Assembly: GCA_020026075.1 (NCBI GenBank)
Contig: JAHHQZ010000008.1
Location: 1 to 56,774 of the forward strand
Direction: 5' to 3'
From: Actinobacillus sp.
GTDB lineage: Bacteria; Pseudomonadota; Gammaproteobacteria; Enterobacterales; Pasteurellaceae
Length of the DNA stretch: 56,774 nt
This document shows positions 1 to 8,725 of the stretch, one piece after another. Within the stretch, counting starts at the first letter, position 1, and each line of letters begins with the position of its first letter. The notes beneath the pieces are model-generated. The model did not search any database, was not told the DNA's origin, and saw only the letters and a program-made list of their open reading frames with translations. The translations under genes and the position numbers were made by a program.

Positions 1-60
1 CTGCTTTTAATTCAATCAAAACAAAAACTTTGCGATCACGCTCGCAAAACAAAAAATAAA

Positions 61-102
61 AGGCTGGAATATTTGTAAAAATTTTTTCAAATATTCCAGC
101 CT
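61..102. repeat. palindromic intergenic repeat, copy 1
   Basis: A near-perfect inverted repeat whose outer arms read AGGCTGGAATATTTG and its complement around an A/T-only centre. It sits just past the stop codon of the yccS-type gene and could act as its terminator. It is the first of a family of about nine full copies in this window, all built from the core AGGYYGGAATWTT. Confidence 0.9.
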
Positions 103-124
103 ATTTTTTATGCCTATAAATAAC

Positions 125-2293
125 TTATTGGCAGTCGGCGCAAGGGGCTTCTAGGCGTTGTTCGCGTTGTAGTGCAAAGTATAAATGGGCGAGCGATTGC
201 GCCATTAGATTAAATTGCTGTAAAGGGATGTTGTATTCCTCTTTGTGGGTTTGGTTGTCGTTGCAGGTTTGCAATGTTGTTAAAATTTCGTGCAATTTTT
301 CATCAAACGCCGTTGGGCTAAGGTGACCTATTTGATTGAGCAAATCAATCATTGCCCGTGCGATAGGATAAAAAGCGGCAGAAAAATGAGAGGACTGATG
401 CAGTTTTTGCATTGTGTCACGGTACGCCCCTAGCGCAGAAATGTAACTAAGCAAGGTGTAATTTAATTTCAGCAGTTCAAAGGCCGCTGGCAGGCGTTCT
501 TCGTAGCGTTTTTTATCGCTGTTCATCGCATTGACAATGTCGCTTAAACGGCTTGCGGTGTCTTGCGCACTGCGGCGTGCGATGCGGTATTGCAATGGGT
601 CGCATTTGCCGAGTTGTAATTGCGTAACGATCATCAAAAGATAACGAGCGTCCGCTTTTAAGCATTGTAACGTCACGTTGTGCAGTTTCCAGTATTTCCA
701 ATCTGGCCATAAATAACTGCTTGCGAGAAAAGCAATGGACACACCGACAAGGGTATCCGCAATGCGAGTGAACATCGCATCGGCGATGTCAAAGCCCATA
801 ATGTAAAAGCTGACAAGCACTTGTACCGTAACGAAAAAAGTGGCGTAGCTGTAATTGTTATTGCGGAAAAAGAAGAAACAGCAGGTTGCCAGCACAACCA
901 CCCCAAGTTCAAGCGGTAAGGTTGGCTGCATATAAGGTAAAAGTGAGGCAACGAGAACCCCTAAAACGCTACCGATGATGCGCTGTTTTAGGCGTAATTT
1001 TGTGGCGTAGTAGTTTGGTTGACACACTAAAATGGCGGTCATCAAAATCCAGTAGCCAAAATGCAACTGTAAACTTTCCACTAAGACACAACTCGTGAAC
1101 ACCACGATGCTTAAACGCACGGTGTGGCGAAAGGCAGGAGATTGTAAACCACAATGGCTGCGCAATGTTTGCCAAATATTTTTGAAACCGCTAATTTGCA
1201 CAGGGTTTAAATTGGATCTCACTGCTTGGAAATCCATTTGGTGATCCTGTTGTTGCTCCATATGGCGTAATTGCCAATCCACTGCTTGTAAACTTTCAAC
1301 CAGCGTGCGCACGCCAGCAAGATCTTTTTCTGGAATTTTATGTTGTGCTTGGTAATAAGCTAAGGACTGCACCAGCCCTTTCACGGAACTATCCAAGCGT
1401 GGGTCGTACACATAAGGCGTTGCCACTTCCAAACAATGAGCAAGCTTTTTACAGGCAAGGCCTTGTAGTTCTAACACACGCTGAATGCGGAAGATTAAAT
1501 CCGTATGCTGGAATTTTTCCACAAATTGTGCGTAATCAAAGTAGTCAGCGCTGACACGTTCAAAGATTTCTTGTGCTGCAAAATAATATTTCATCATTCG
1601 CACGATTTGCTGACGGCGCTGACCACGAATACGGTAAAACAGCACCCCTTGACATTCATTTAACGCACGGATGACTTGTGCATTTTTTACCGCCAATGGT
1701 AGCTGGTGCGCCCCTTGCTCAGCGAGATCGTCTGGGTCAAAAAACTGTTCTTTTTGTGCTAAATAAGCAGCTAAAGCGCCAAAGACACCGCCCACGCATT
1801 CCTGCACGGCACGGTTAGGAAACAGTAGAAAAACCAATAGCGAGCTTAGGCTGTATAAAAATGCACCGATTAAAATAAGGCTAGGGTTCAAAAGCCAAGA
1901 AGGATTGAGCGGATAAGTTAAAGAAATGTACACTGCCACCAGCAAAGCACCGAAAGACAAGGTCGCATAGCGTTTGCCCAGTGTGCCGATCATCGTAATG
2001 ACAAAGGTTGCGAGCATCATTAGTACGGTGAAAATAACGCTATGCCCCATTGCAATTTGTGTGCTAAATGCTGAAAGGGCAAACACCACCAGCATTACGG
2101 AAATATCCTTCAAACGCCCCACAAGGCGGTTGTCCACTTCCACGAGGCCAGCGGCGATCATTCCTAAAATCAAAGGCATCGCCTCTGGGGATACGCCTAA
2201 AAACCAAATTGATAAGGCGGCTAAGTTGACAGCAATAAACATTGGTAAGGTTGAAATCACTTTGGCGTTGAACCAAGAATGCAATTTTTCCAC
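125..2293 (-). CDS. yccS: YccS/YhfK-type FUSC family inner-membrane protein
   Basis: A 722-residue integral membrane protein. It has an N-terminal block of six hydrophobic segments (about residues 12-160), a long soluble stretch (160-390), a second membrane block (about 395-530) and a soluble C-terminus. This repeated arrangement is that of the FUSC/YccS family, putative aromatic-acid or efflux-type transporters of unproven substrate. The start is GTG at 2293, chosen because AAAGGAG lies five bases upstream; a TAGAAT-like -10 lies further up. It is transcribed alone, divergently from the copper-chaperone gene. Family assignment is confident; function is not established from sequence. Confidence 0.85.
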   Translation of the reverse strand: MEKLHSWFNAKVISTLPMFIAVNLAALSIWFLGVSPEAMPLILGMIAAGLVEVDNRLVGRLKDISVMLVVFALSAFSTQIAMGHSVIFTVLMMLATFVITMIGTLGKRYATLSFGALLVAVYISLTYPLNPSWLLNPSLILIGAFLYSLSSLLVFLLFPNRAVQECVGGVFGALAAYLAQKEQFFDPDDLAEQGAHQLPLAVKNAQVIRALNECQGVLFYRIRGQRRQQIVRMMKYYFAAQEIFERVSADYFDYAQFVEKFQHTDLIFRIQRVLELQGLACKKLAHCLEVATPYVYDPRLDSSVKGLVQSLAYYQAQHKIPEKDLAGVRTLVESLQAVDWQLRHMEQQQDHQMDFQAVRSNLNPVQISGFKNIWQTLRSHCGLQSPAFRHTVRLSIVVFTSCVLVESLQLHFGYWILMTAILVCQPNYYATKLRLKQRIIGSVLGVLVASLLPYMQPTLPLELGVVVLATCCFFFFRNNNYSYATFFVTVQVLVSFYIMGFDIADAMFTRIADTLVGVSIAFLASSYLWPDWKYWKLHNVTLQCLKADARYLLMIVTQLQLGKCDPLQYRIARRSAQDTASRLSDIVNAMNSDKKRYEERLPAAFELLKLNYTLLSYISALGAYRDTMQKLHQSSHFSAAFYPIARAMIDLLNQIGHLSPTAFDEKLHEILTTLQTCNDNQTHKEEYNIPLQQFNLMAQSLAHLYFALQREQRLEAPCADCQ

Positions 2294-2407
2294 AGATTCT
2301 CCTTTATTATTGTGCTAGGCAAAATCAAAACGTGCTATTCTAGCCCAATTCCGCAGGTGTGCTTACGCTTTTTCTGTATTTTTTCGGCGTGTGTTTTTTT
2401 ATTGACC

Positions 2408-2416
2408 TGTTATAAT
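2408..2416 (+). promoter_or_regulatory. extended -10 promoter of the copper chaperone gene
   Basis: TGTTATAAT is an extended -10 element 35 bases upstream of the chaperone start. No good -35 is visible, as is usual for extended -10 promoters. Confidence 0.5.
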
Positions 2417-2450
2417 GCCGCCAACATTTTCAACCACAAGGAATAACATT

Positions 2451-2858
2451 ATGAAAACTTTCTTCAAATCCGCATTGATTATGCTATTTACTCTACCAGC
2501 TCTCGCACTCGCTACCATCAGTGTGCAACAACCACAAATTGTAGCGACCAACGGTCAGCAGCCAACGGCGATTTATATGACATTAACTAACAGCAGTAAT
2601 GAAACGGTAAGTCTTTCCATCGTGCAAAGCGAAACAAACGCACGCTTAGAAATGCACGGAATGCAAGGAAGCAAAATGGTGCCAGTATCGCAAATTGCCA
2701 TTCCTGCTCACGGCAAAACTACCCTGCAATATGGCGGCGCGCACATTATGGTATTCGACTTAACCGCCCCGCTACGTGTTGGGCAAACCTTTCCCCTCAC
2801 ACTATTATTTGATGATGGCGAAGTTTTGAATGTTCAAGCAGAAGTGATTAACCGCTAA
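2451..2858 (+). CDS. periplasmic copper chaperone, PCu(A)C family
   Basis: A 135-residue protein with a signal peptide (MKTFFKSALIMLFTLPALALA) and a single PCu(A)C domain. The copper-binding pattern H-x-M...M...H-x-M is visible: MHGM, then KMVPV, then AHIMVF. Family members bind Cu(I) in the periplasm and deliver it, typically to cytochrome oxidase. An upstream in-frame ATG exists, but the signal peptide and the AAGGAAT box place the start at 2451. An extended -10 (TGTTATAAT) lies at 2408-2416. It is converging with fbp, with a palindromic repeat between them. Confidence 0.88.
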   Translation: MKTFFKSALIMLFTLPALALATISVQQPQIVATNGQQPTAIYMTLTNSSNETVSLSIVQSETNARLEMHGMQGSKMVPVSQIAIPAHGKTTLQYGGAHIMVFDLTAPLRVGQTFPLTLLFDDGEVLNVQAEVINR

Positions 2859-2891
2859 CCCCACGTTCCGTTTTGTTTTCTCCAAAACAAG

Positions 2892-2933
2892 AGGCTGGAA
2901 TTTTCAACAAAATTTTTGCGAAAATTCCAGCCT
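2892..2933. repeat. palindromic intergenic repeat, copy 2
   Basis: A 42-bp palindrome with arms AGGCTGGAATTTT and its complement. It lies between the two convergent genes (copper chaperone and fbp), so it is positioned as a bidirectional terminator. Confidence 0.9.
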
Positions 2934-2957
2934 TACTATTTTATAAATTGGTGAGCA

Positions 2958-3959
2958 TTACCCCTGCTCTGCCATAAAGCTTTCCGCTTTTTCTACCATT
3001 TTTAATGAACCAATAAATAACGGCACACGTTCGTGTAATTCAGTCGGTTGAATATCTAAAATGCGAGTAAAACCGTCTGTCGCTTTACCGCCTGCCTGCT
3101 CAGCTAAGAAAGCCATTGGGTTCCCTTCGTAAAGCAAACGTAACTTGCCATTTGGATAGTTCGTGGCACTTGGGTAAATGTAAATGCCGCCTTTGAGTAG
3201 GTTACGGTGAAAGTCGGATACTAATGAACCGATGTAGCGTGAAGTATATGGTCGACAAGTTGTTGCATCGTCTTCTTGGCAATATTTAATGTATTTTTTC
3301 ACCCCTTGTGGGAATTTCAAATACTGCCCTTCGTTAATACTATAAATACTACCGTCTTCTGGAATACGAATATTTTCGTGGGAAAGACAGAAAACGCCAA
3401 GCGATGGGTCATACGTAAAGCCGTTCACCCCATTACCTGTGGTGTACACGAGCATTGTGGACGAGCCATACACAATGTAGCCCGCCGCTACTTGACGGTT
3501 GCCGGGTTGTAAGAAATCTTCCATTGTCACGCAAGTACCTAATGGCGTTACACGGCGGTAAATGGAGAAAATCGTCCCTACCGCCACGTTGACATCAATG
3601 TTAGACGACCCATCAAGCGGATCCGTTAAAATAACGTACTTGGCATTGCGACCACGTTCGGTGTCAAAGGCCACAAAAAGTTCTTCTTCTTCGGAGGCAA
3701 AGCCTGCCACTTCTTCACGAGAGATTAGGGCATCTTTCATTGTATTATGGGCAAACAAATCCAGTTTTTGCTGTACTTCCCCTTGTACATTTTCCACCCC
3801 TGACACACCAATAATGTTATTGGTCAACCCTGCGCGGTTAATATCACGGTGAACAACTTTCGCTACTAAGCGAATAGATGCCAAAATACCAGATAATTCC
3901 CCTTTCGCTTGTGGGTAGTCGGCTTGTTTTTCAACAATAAATTGTCCTAATGTTTTCAT
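2958..3959 (-). CDS. fbp: fructose-1,6-bisphosphatase, class I
   Basis: At 333 residues this is the usual length for class I FBPase. It hydrolyses fructose 1,6-bisphosphate to fructose 6-phosphate in gluconeogenesis. Metal-binding and catalytic segments are visible: the acidic EEEE stretch (ASEEEELFVAF), the DPLDGSSNID motif and the sugar-phosphate region GGIYIYP. The start at 3959 has GAGGAGC upstream and a TATAAT at 4007-4012 on the same strand. It is monocistronic and divergent from mpl. Confidence 0.97.
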   Translation of the reverse strand: MKTLGQFIVEKQADYPQAKGELSGILASIRLVAKVVHRDINRAGLTNNIIGVSGVENVQGEVQQKLDLFAHNTMKDALISREEVAGFASEEEELFVAFDTERGRNAKYVILTDPLDGSSNIDVNVAVGTIFSIYRRVTPLGTCVTMEDFLQPGNRQVAAGYIVYGSSTMLVYTTGNGVNGFTYDPSLGVFCLSHENIRIPEDGSIYSINEGQYLKFPQGVKKYIKYCQEDDATTCRPYTSRYIGSLVSDFHRNLLKGGIYIYPSATNYPNGKLRLLYEGNPMAFLAEQAGGKATDGFTRILDIQPTELHERVPLFIGSLKMVEKAESFMAEQG

Positions 3960-4100
3960 AAAAGCTCCTCGCTATTTTCAAATTTACAGTTGTTTTGACT
4001 TGCTTTATTATACGCCCGCTGCGGTAAATCCCTAAGTGGCAAATTGCCATTCTGTGATCCACCGCACATTTTTTCGTTGCCACGTTGAATGGAGGCATTT

Positions 4101-5471
4101 ATGGCAAGCAAACATATTCACTTTCTCGGCATTTGCGGTACGTTTATGGGTAGCCTTGCCCTGCTGGCAAAGCAAATGGGCTACCGTGTGACAGGTTCTG
4201 ATACTGGTATTTATCCACCAATGAGCGAATTTCTCGCCGAACAACATATCGATATTATCCCAAATTTTGATCCCGCTCAGCTTTCGCCAACGCCTGATTT
4301 GATCATCGTAGGAAACGCAATGACACGTGGCAATCCTTGCGTGGAATATATGCTTGAACATAATCTACCTTACACCTCTGGGCCACAATGGCTGCACGAT
4401 CATTTGTTGAATCAACGCAAAGTTTTGGCTGTTTCTGGCACACACGGCAAAACCACTACCAGTAGTATTTTGGCGTGGATTTTAGATCAAAACGGCGTGG
4501 ATACGGGCTTTTTAGTAGGCGGCATTTTAAGCAACTTCGGCACCTCTGCTCGTTTAGGATCGAGCGATTATTTTGTGATCGAAGCAGACGAATACGACAC
4601 GGCATTTTTTGATAAACGAGCCAAATTCGTGCATTACAATCCCAAAGTTGCCATTATCAATAATCTTGAATTTGATCACGCCGACATTTACGACAATCTT
4701 GCCGCCATTCAGCGCCAGTTCCATCATTTCGTTCGCCTTGTGCCGAAAAATGGTTTAATACTTGCGCCGAAAGACAGCCTTGCCGTGCAACAAACCTTAC
4801 AAATGGGGCTGTGGAGCCGTCTTCAATTTGTGGGAAACGCACAAGCCCCACAAGATTGGTACGCTGAACCCATCACGGCGGATTGCTCAGCATTTCGTGT
4901 ATTTTACAAAGGTGAACTTGCAGGCGAGGTGCGTTGGAATTTAGTGGGCAAACACAATATGCACAATGCGTTAATGGCCATTGCCGCCGCACGTTACATT
5001 GATGTGCCAGTGGAAAATGCCTGCCGTGCGTTGGCGAGTTTCATCAACACCAAACGCCGTTTAGAAGTAAAAGGCGTGGTGAATAACGTAACTGTTTATG
5101 ATGATTTCGCCCACCACCCCACTGCCATTGCCACCACGTTACAAGGCTTGCGTGCCAAACTCGGCGACACAGGTCGCATTATCGCCGTGTTTGAGCCACG
5201 TTCCAATACGATGAAAATGGGCGTTCACCAAAAAGAATTGGCAGCCGCCTTTAATGATGCAGATAATGTGTTTTTATTCCAGCCTGACAACTTGCAATGG
5301 AATGTGGCAAACGTGGCTGAAAACATTCACAAACCAACCTTTTACAGTGCAAACTTCGGCGAATTTGTGGCGAAAATCGCCGAAACAGCCACCACAGGCG
5401 ATCACATTGTGATTATGTCCAATGGCGGATTTAATGGTATTCACCAAAAATTACTCAACGAGCTTGCATAA
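4101..5471 (+). CDS. mpl: UDP-N-acetylmuramate:L-alanyl-gamma-D-glutamyl-meso-diaminopimelate ligase
   Basis: A 456-residue Mur-ligase-family enzyme that reattaches the recycled murein tripeptide to UDP-MurNAc in the cytoplasm. Seen: an N-terminal Rossmann-like domain (HFLGICGTFMGSLA), the ATP loop SGTHGKTTTSS and a C-terminal ligase domain with DDFAHHPTA. The start at 4101 is preferred over the in-frame ATG at 4089, because GGAG (4090-4093) is correctly spaced only for the former. Length matches the E. coli enzyme. Confidence 0.96.
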   Translation: MASKHIHFLGICGTFMGSLALLAKQMGYRVTGSDTGIYPPMSEFLAEQHIDIIPNFDPAQLSPTPDLIIVGNAMTRGNPCVEYMLEHNLPYTSGPQWLHDHLLNQRKVLAVSGTHGKTTTSSILAWILDQNGVDTGFLVGGILSNFGTSARLGSSDYFVIEADEYDTAFFDKRAKFVHYNPKVAIINNLEFDHADIYDNLAAIQRQFHHFVRLVPKNGLILAPKDSLAVQQTLQMGLWSRLQFVGNAQAPQDWYAEPITADCSAFRVFYKGELAGEVRWNLVGKHNMHNALMAIAAARYIDVPVENACRALASFINTKRRLEVKGVVNNVTVYDDFAHHPTAIATTLQGLRAKLGDTGRIIAVFEPRSNTMKMGVHQKELAAAFNDADNVFLFQPDNLQWNVANVAENIHKPTFYSANFGEFVAKIAETATTGDHIVIMSNGGFNGIHQKLLNELA

Positions 5472-5498
5472 AACTTGCTCAATCTTTACTTAGTAGCT

Positions 5499-5539
5499 AG
5501 GCTGGAATTTTTTCAAAATTTTTTAAAATATTCCGGCCT
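5499..5539. repeat. palindromic intergenic repeat, copy 3
   Basis: Arms AGGCTGGAATTTTTT and AAAATATTCCGGCCT face each other 28 bases past the mpl stop codon. The left arm has CT and the right GG-CC, so the pairing tolerates a G-T wobble. Confidence 0.88.
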
Positions 5540-5571
5540 AGACTTTTATCGTAAAAAACGAGTGTAAACAG

Positions 5572-5599
5572 TTGCACGAAGATTTTTCACTACTATAAT
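5572..5599 (+). promoter_or_regulatory. sigma-70 promoter of the marC-type gene
   Basis: TTGCAC (5572-5577) and TATAAT (5594-5599) are separated by 16 bases, upstream of the MarC-type gene. Confidence 0.65.
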
Positions 5600-5637
5600 G
5601 CTCGCCGAATTTTTCGCCATCTTATTTAAGGATTCTT

Positions 5638-6270
5638 ATGTTGGATATTACTATTTACTTAAAATTTTTCGTCAGCTTAATTGCGCTCGTAAACCCTATT
5701 GGGGTTATTCCTATTTTCTATTCGATGACATCGGATTTTGAAAAAGAAGAACAGGATCATATGATTTTCATCACCTGTTTTTCTCTTATCGTGATGCTAC
5801 TCGTCAGCTTTTATTTTGGTAACGCCATTTTGCACGCCTTTAATATTTCCATCGATTCCTTCCGCATCGCAGGCGGTATCGTGGTTGCTACCATCGCATT
5901 GACGATGATCAACGGTAAAATCGGTGAAAATAAAATGAATAAAGAAGAAAAAAATGTGGATGTGGGAAGTTACACCAATCTTGCCATTGTGCCATTAGCA
6001 ATGCCATTGATGGCAGGGCCTGGTGCGATTAGTGCGTCTATCGTATTCGGCATTAACGCCCACAGCGTGGCGAGCTACGCTTATTCTTCATTGACCATTA
6101 TTTTATTCGGCATCGGCTGTTATTTGTTATTACGCTACTCCAAGTCGTTAATGAAAAAACTCGGCCACACAGGTGCAAACGTGATCACCCGCATTATGGG
6201 CTTGATTTTGCTTTCGCTCGGCGTGGAAATGATCGTTTCCGCCTTCCGTAACTTCGGTTTAATCGCATAA
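5638..6270 (+). CDS. MarC/YhgN-family inner-membrane protein
   Basis: A 210-residue, six-segment membrane protein. The opening (about residues 9-30) carries the conserved LIALVNPIGVIPIFYS block of the MarC family, and a second conserved loop PLAMPLMAGPGAISA follows near 120. The role of the family is unresolved; the older link to antibiotic resistance has not held up. ATG at 5638 follows TTAAGGATTCTT. YhgN is the closest E. coli relative by general appearance. Confidence 0.88.
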   Translation: MLDITIYLKFFVSLIALVNPIGVIPIFYSMTSDFEKEEQDHMIFITCFSLIVMLLVSFYFGNAILHAFNISIDSFRIAGGIVVATIALTMINGKIGENKMNKEEKNVDVGSYTNLAIVPLAMPLMAGPGAISASIVFGINAHSVASYAYSSLTIILFGIGCYLLLRYSKSLMKKLGHTGANVITRIMGLILLSLGVEMIVSAFRNFGLIA

Positions 6271-6275
6271 TGCCG

Positions 6276-6281
6276 TATAAT
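6276..6281 (+). promoter_or_regulatory. -10 element of glyQ
   Basis: TATAAT lies six bases after the stop codon of the MarC-type gene and 35 bases before the glyQ start. The -35 is weak (TTCGGT near 6253). Confidence 0.5.
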
Positions 6282-6315
6282 GCCCTCTTTATTTTGACAA
6301 CACACAAGAGCAATT

Positions 6316-7227
6316 ATGAACAACACGACTTTTAATACCAAAACCTTTCAAGGAATGATTCTCGCCCTACAAGATTATTGGGCAAAACAAGGCTGCACTG
6401 TGGTTCAGCCTTTTGATATGGAGGTAGGCGCTGGCACTTCCCACCCTATGACCTGCTTACGTGCCTTAGGTCCAGAGCCAATGGCATTTGCATACGTTCA
6501 ACCATCACGCCGCCCAACAGACGGTCGCTACGGCGAAAACCCAAACCGTTTGCAACATTACTATCAGTTCCAAGTGGTGATCAAGCCGTCCCCTGATAAC
6601 ATTCAAGAACTTTATTTAAACAGCTTAAAAATGCTCGGTTTCGACCCAACCCAGCACGATATTCGTTTCGTAGAAGACAACTGGGAAAACCCAACGCTTG
6701 GTGCGTGGGGCTTAGGCTGGGAAGTATGGCTCAACGGTATGGAAGTGTCGCAATTTACCTATTTCCAACAAGTGGGCGGTTTGGAATGTCGTCCAGTAAC
6801 AGGCGAAATTACCTACGGCTTAGAGCGCCTAGCAATGTACATTCAAGGCGTGGATAGCGTGTACGATCTCGTTTGGTCCGATGGTCCATTAGGCAAAACC
6901 ACCTACGGCGACGTATTCCATCAAAACGAAGTGGAACAATCCACCTACAACTTTGAATACGCCGATGTGAATTTCTTATTCTATTGTTTCGACCAATACG
7001 AAAAAGAGGCTCAAGCCCTACTCGCCCTAGAAAAACCACTGCCATTGCCTGCTTACGAACGCATCCTAAAAGCAGCCCACAGCTTTAACTTACTCGACGC
7101 ACGCAAAGCAATTTCCGTCACCGAACGCCAACGCTACATCCTACGCATCCGCGCCCTCACCAAAGCCGTAGCCGAAGCCTACTATGCTAGCCGAGAGGCA
7201 CTGGGGTTTCCAGGGTGTAAAAAATAA
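6316..7227 (+). CDS. glyQ: glycine--tRNA ligase, alpha subunit
   Basis: The 303-residue alpha subunit of the alpha2-beta2 bacterial GlyRS. It holds the class II catalytic site that forms glycyl-adenylate. Diagnostic stretches include YWAKQGCTVVQPFDMEVGAG near the start, QPSRRPTDGRYGENPNR (motif 2 region) and GEITYGLERLAMYIQG (motif 3). The beta subunit glyS is not adjacent in this window; a separated glyQ and glyS is known in the family, so this is not a defect. A terminator-like hairpin follows. Confidence 0.97.
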   Translation: MNNTTFNTKTFQGMILALQDYWAKQGCTVVQPFDMEVGAGTSHPMTCLRALGPEPMAFAYVQPSRRPTDGRYGENPNRLQHYYQFQVVIKPSPDNIQELYLNSLKMLGFDPTQHDIRFVEDNWENPTLGAWGLGWEVWLNGMEVSQFTYFQQVGGLECRPVTGEITYGLERLAMYIQGVDSVYDLVWSDGPLGKTTYGDVFHQNEVEQSTYNFEYADVNFLFYCFDQYEKEAQALLALEKPLPLPAYERILKAAHSFNLLDARKAISVTERQRYILRIRALTKAVAEAYYASREALGFPGCKK

Positions 7228-7243
7228 ATTATTAAAATAATAA

Positions 7244-7272
7244 TGGGGACTTATGTAGTCCCTATAATTTTA
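7244..7272 (+). terminator. glyQ terminator
   Basis: The stem GGGACT / AGTCCC with a 5-base loop is followed by an A/T-rich run about 17 bases past the glyQ stop codon. The rest of the gap up to msrAB (to 7545) is A/T-rich and shows no further gene. Confidence 0.6.
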
Positions 7273-7545
7273 TTTACAATGAACGATCTTTTGATAAAAA
7301 TACTAAAACTTTATTCCACTTCTACATTACAGAAAAAATATAGATTTTAAAAAGTGCTATTTTCCTACTTCTTCTATACTGTTTTCTTAAAAACTATCTC
7401 TTTATGATCCCTTTTATCAATTTTATTCGTATAAAAAACCTGTAAGCTTTTTTGTACTGGGACGACTAACAAGCTAAGACGAGTATTCGTTGGGGCTGGA
7501 TAAGTGATTATTCGGCGGTTATTTAACTTATTTATGGAAAAAACA

Positions 7546-8613
7546 ATGAAAAAATTACGTTTTTCGCTTTTAGCGTTGCTTGCTTGTTCTGGTGGTGTTT
7601 CGGCTTACAGTGGTGATACTCAGGGAGGGCGTGCTATGCCAGTACAGACGCAAACAGAAAACTTGAAACAGATTTATCTCGCAGGTGGCTGTTTTTGGGG
7701 CATTGAGGCTTATATGGAAAAAATCTATGGCGTGAAAGATGCGGTTTCAGGCTATGCGAACGGTAAAACCTTGCAAACGGCTTATTCGTTAATCGGTAAA
7801 ACCGATCACGCTGAAACGGTGAAAGTAACTTACGATGCCAATAAAATATCGCTGGATAAATTATTGCAATATTATTTTCAAGTGATCGACCCAACCAGTA
7901 TTAATAAGCAAGGTAATGATCGTGGACGGCAATATCGTACGGGGATTTATTATCAAAATGATGCGGATCGTTTAGTGATTTTAAATGCACTTAAACAACT
8001 GCAAAAAAAATATGAAGATAATATTCAAGTGGAAGTTGAACCACTGAAAAATTATATTTTAGCAGAAGATTATCATCAGGATTATTTAAAGAAAAACCCT
8101 AATGGTTATTGTCATATTGATTTAGAAAAGGCGAATACTGTGATTATTGATCCAAAAGATTATCCAAAACCGAGTGATGAGGAATTAAAACAAAAACTTA
8201 CCCCGTTACAATATAGTGTTACGCAAAAGAAACACACAGAACATTCTTTTAATAATGAGTATTGGGATAACTTTAAACCAGGTATTTATGTGGATGTTAC
8301 GACGGGTGAACCATTATTTTCATCCAATGATAAATATGAATCTTGGTGCGGTTGGCCGAGTTTTACGAAACCGATAGATAAAGATGTGGTTAATTATGAT
8401 AACGATACCAGTTTTAATATGGTTCGCACGGAAGTATTAAGCCGTAGCGGTAAAGCGCATCTGGGACACGTATTTGATGATGGCCCGAAAGATAAAGGCG
8501 GTTTGCGTTATTGTATAAATAGTGCAGCGATTAAATTTATTCCTCTGGCAGAAATGGAAAAAGCAGGTTACGGCTATTTAATTGATTCCATTAAACAGCC
8601 AATGGAAAAATAA
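7546..8613 (+). CDS. msrAB: periplasmic bifunctional methionine sulfoxide reductase MsrA-MsrB
   Basis: A 355-residue fusion that repairs both S- and R-methionine sulfoxide in exported proteins. It begins with a signal peptide (MKKLRFSLLALLACSGG). An MsrA domain follows with the catalytic GCFWG motif, then an MsrB domain with CGWPSF and the catalytic cysteine in GLRYCIN. The MsrB part lacks the CxxC zinc ligands, so it is the metal-free subtype. The start at 7546 is preferred over upstream GTG and ATG codons, because it has a GGA box and gives a clean signal peptide. It resembles the C-terminal part of Neisseria PilB and the Haemophilus MsrAB. Confidence 0.93.
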   Translation: MKKLRFSLLALLACSGGVSAYSGDTQGGRAMPVQTQTENLKQIYLAGGCFWGIEAYMEKIYGVKDAVSGYANGKTLQTAYSLIGKTDHAETVKVTYDANKISLDKLLQYYFQVIDPTSINKQGNDRGRQYRTGIYYQNDADRLVILNALKQLQKKYEDNIQVEVEPLKNYILAEDYHQDYLKKNPNGYCHIDLEKANTVIIDPKDYPKPSDEELKQKLTPLQYSVTQKKHTEHSFNNEYWDNFKPGIYVDVTTGEPLFSSNDKYESWCGWPSFTKPIDKDVVNYDNDTSFNMVRTEVLSRSGKAHLGHVFDDGPKDKGGLRYCINSAAIKFIPLAEMEKAGYGYLIDSIKQPMEK

Positions 8614-8632
8614 ACGGCCTTGTAACAATCTA

Positions 8633-8665
8633 AAAAAGCTCAACCTTGGTTGAGCTTTTATTTTA
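8633..8665 (+). terminator. msrAB Rho-independent terminator
   Basis: Stem AGCTCAACC / GGTTGAGCT with a two-base loop, followed by a TTTTA run, 20 bases past the msrAB stop codon. Confidence 0.85.
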
Positions 8666-8675
8666 TTCAGTACGT

Positions 8676-8717
8676 AGGTCGGAATTTTTGCCAAAATTTT
8701 AGAAAATATTCCGGCCT
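8676..8717. repeat. palindromic intergenic repeat, copy 4
   Basis: Arms AGGTCGGAATTTTTG and AAAATATTCCGGCCT lie between the convergent msrAB and cpdB genes. A normal terminator already serves msrAB beside it, so termination is not the only reason for this element to be here. Confidence 0.9.
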
Positions 8718-8725
8718 TGCGTTTT

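Noticed and set aside
6316..7503. Loss of glyS next to glyQ as a defect
   Set aside because: glyQ and glyS are known to be separated in members of this family, and glyQ is followed by its own terminator.
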